Source: Comamonadaceae bacterium
GTDB lineage: Bacteria; Pseudomonadota; Gammaproteobacteria; Burkholderiales; Burkholderiaceae_C
DNA: 9,348 nt
Assembly (NCBI GenBank): GCA_947463845.1
Contig: CANHUM010000041.1
Coordinates: 1-9,348 of the forward strand
Reading direction: 5' to 3'
Shown here: piece by piece, positions 8,790 to 9,348 of the stretch
Position numbering within the stretch: position 1 is the stretch's first letter
How the letters are laid out: every line of letters starts with the position of its first letter
The notes under the pieces: model-generated
Databases searched by the model: none
What the model was told of the DNA's origin: nothing
Seen by the model: only the letters and a program-made list of their open reading frames with translations
Translations under genes and position numbers: made by a program

Positions 8790-9348
8790 ATGGCCCTGGA
8801 TACTTTTGAGCGCAGCGCCCCACCGATTTTTCGGCAGGGCCTGTCCACGACCACCAAACTCGTTTTGCTCAGCCTGTTGTCACTTGTGTTGATGGCAGCA
8901 GACCACCGCCTGCAGATTTCTCAACCCTTGCGTGCGGGCGTCGCGGTGGCACTTTCTCCTTTGCAATGGCTGTCTTTGCAACCTGGGCGTTTGTGGGGCG
9001 TCATCGATAACTACCTGGGGAATGTCGAATCTGCCCGTGATGCGGCTTTGTCTTTTGAAACCAAAACCATCGCTCAGGCCCAACGACTGCAACAAGTGGA
9101 ACAACTGCGCCAGGAAAATGACAGCCTGCGCCAACTGCTTGAGTTACGCACCAGCGTGGGGGGTCCAAGCAAAGCCGTCGAAGTGCTGTATGACACAGCA
9201 GACCCGTACACGCGTCGCGTCGTGGTAGACCGTGGCCATCTGATGGGCATCATCACGGGCTCGGCGGTCATCGACGCTGCGGGGGTGGTGGGGCAGGTCA
9301 CTCGGGTCTACCCACTCGTGAGCGAAGTCACCCTGCTCACCGACCGCC
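8790..9348 (+). CDS. mreC: Rod shape-determining protein MreC (C-terminus beyond right edge)
   Basis: Bitopic inner-membrane protein whose periplasmic domain activates the PBP2-RodA elongasome downstream of MreB. From the ATG at 8790 there are 186 open codons with no stop before the window end; full MreC is usually about 280-330 aa. The visible part starts MALDTFERSAPPIFRQGLST, where the APPxFRQG motif is typical of betaproteobacterial MreC. One transmembrane helix follows at about 23-37 (KLVLLSLLSLVLMAA). A coiled coil lies at about 80-120 (AQAQRLQQVEQLRQENDSLRQLL). The first beta-barrel domain then begins, with AVEVLYDTADPYTRRVVVDRG (129-149), GIITGSAVIDAAGVVGQVTRV and VTLLTDR. The start is chosen from the family N-terminus; no obvious Shine-Dalgarno precedes it, so translation may be coupled to mreB. 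In relatives mreD, mrdA and rodA follow. Confidence 0.95.
   Translation, partial: MALDTFERSAPPIFRQGLSTTTKLVLLSLLSLVLMAADHRLQISQPLRAGVAVALSPLQWLSLQPGRLWGVIDNYLGNVESARDAALSFETKTIAQAQRLQQVEQLRQENDSLRQLLELRTSVGGPSKAVEVLYDTADPYTRRVVVDRGHLMGIITGSAVIDAAGVVGQVTRVYPLVSEVTLLTDR

Overview
The window reads as ordinary chromosome from a betaproteobacterium of the order Burkholderiales, probably the family Comamonadaceae. This rests on protein style (the GatB and MreB sequences), a GC-rich genome with strong third-position G/C bias, and gene order: gatC-gatA-gatB transcribed divergently from mreB-mreC is an arrangement I associate with this group. The placement comes from recognition, not from a search.

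Layout from left to right. At 1-505 (minus) lies the N-terminal and middle part of a TetR-family repressor that runs off the left edge. At 573-2150 (minus) is a Tat-exported PhoD-like phosphatase/phosphodiesterase in the same orientation, 67 bp upstream of tetR. From 2292 (plus) come a ten-helix EamA/DMT permease and then, 44 bp later, an AcuI/YhdH-type quinone oxidoreductase-like reductase ending at 4213. This pair converges on the tightly packed gatC-gatA-gatB operon (7495 down to 4275, minus), which encodes the tRNA-dependent amidotransferase. Divergent from gatC are mreB (7707-8750, plus) and the start of mreC (from 8790), which is cut off by the right edge.

Functionally there are two core blocks. 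GatCAB makes Gln-tRNA(Gln) and/or Asn-tRNA(Asn) for translation. MreB and MreC are the start of the rod-shape elongasome locus, which in relatives continues with mreD, mrdA and rodA. The left half is accessory-type metabolism: extracytoplasmic phosphate scavenging, an exporter of unknown substrate, an acrylyl-CoA reductase-like enzyme and a repressor of unknown target. Nothing in the sequence ties those four into one pathway.

I found no RNA genes, mobile elements, CRISPR arrays, frameshifts or clear horizontal-transfer signs. No stretch longer than 300 bp lacks a gene. The most interesting non-coding signal is a three-part inverted repeat in the phoD/eamA divergent region (2191-2253), where one central arm can pair with either of two flanking arms. 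I do not see a convincing undescribed system here; the remaining findings are modest regulatory candidates.
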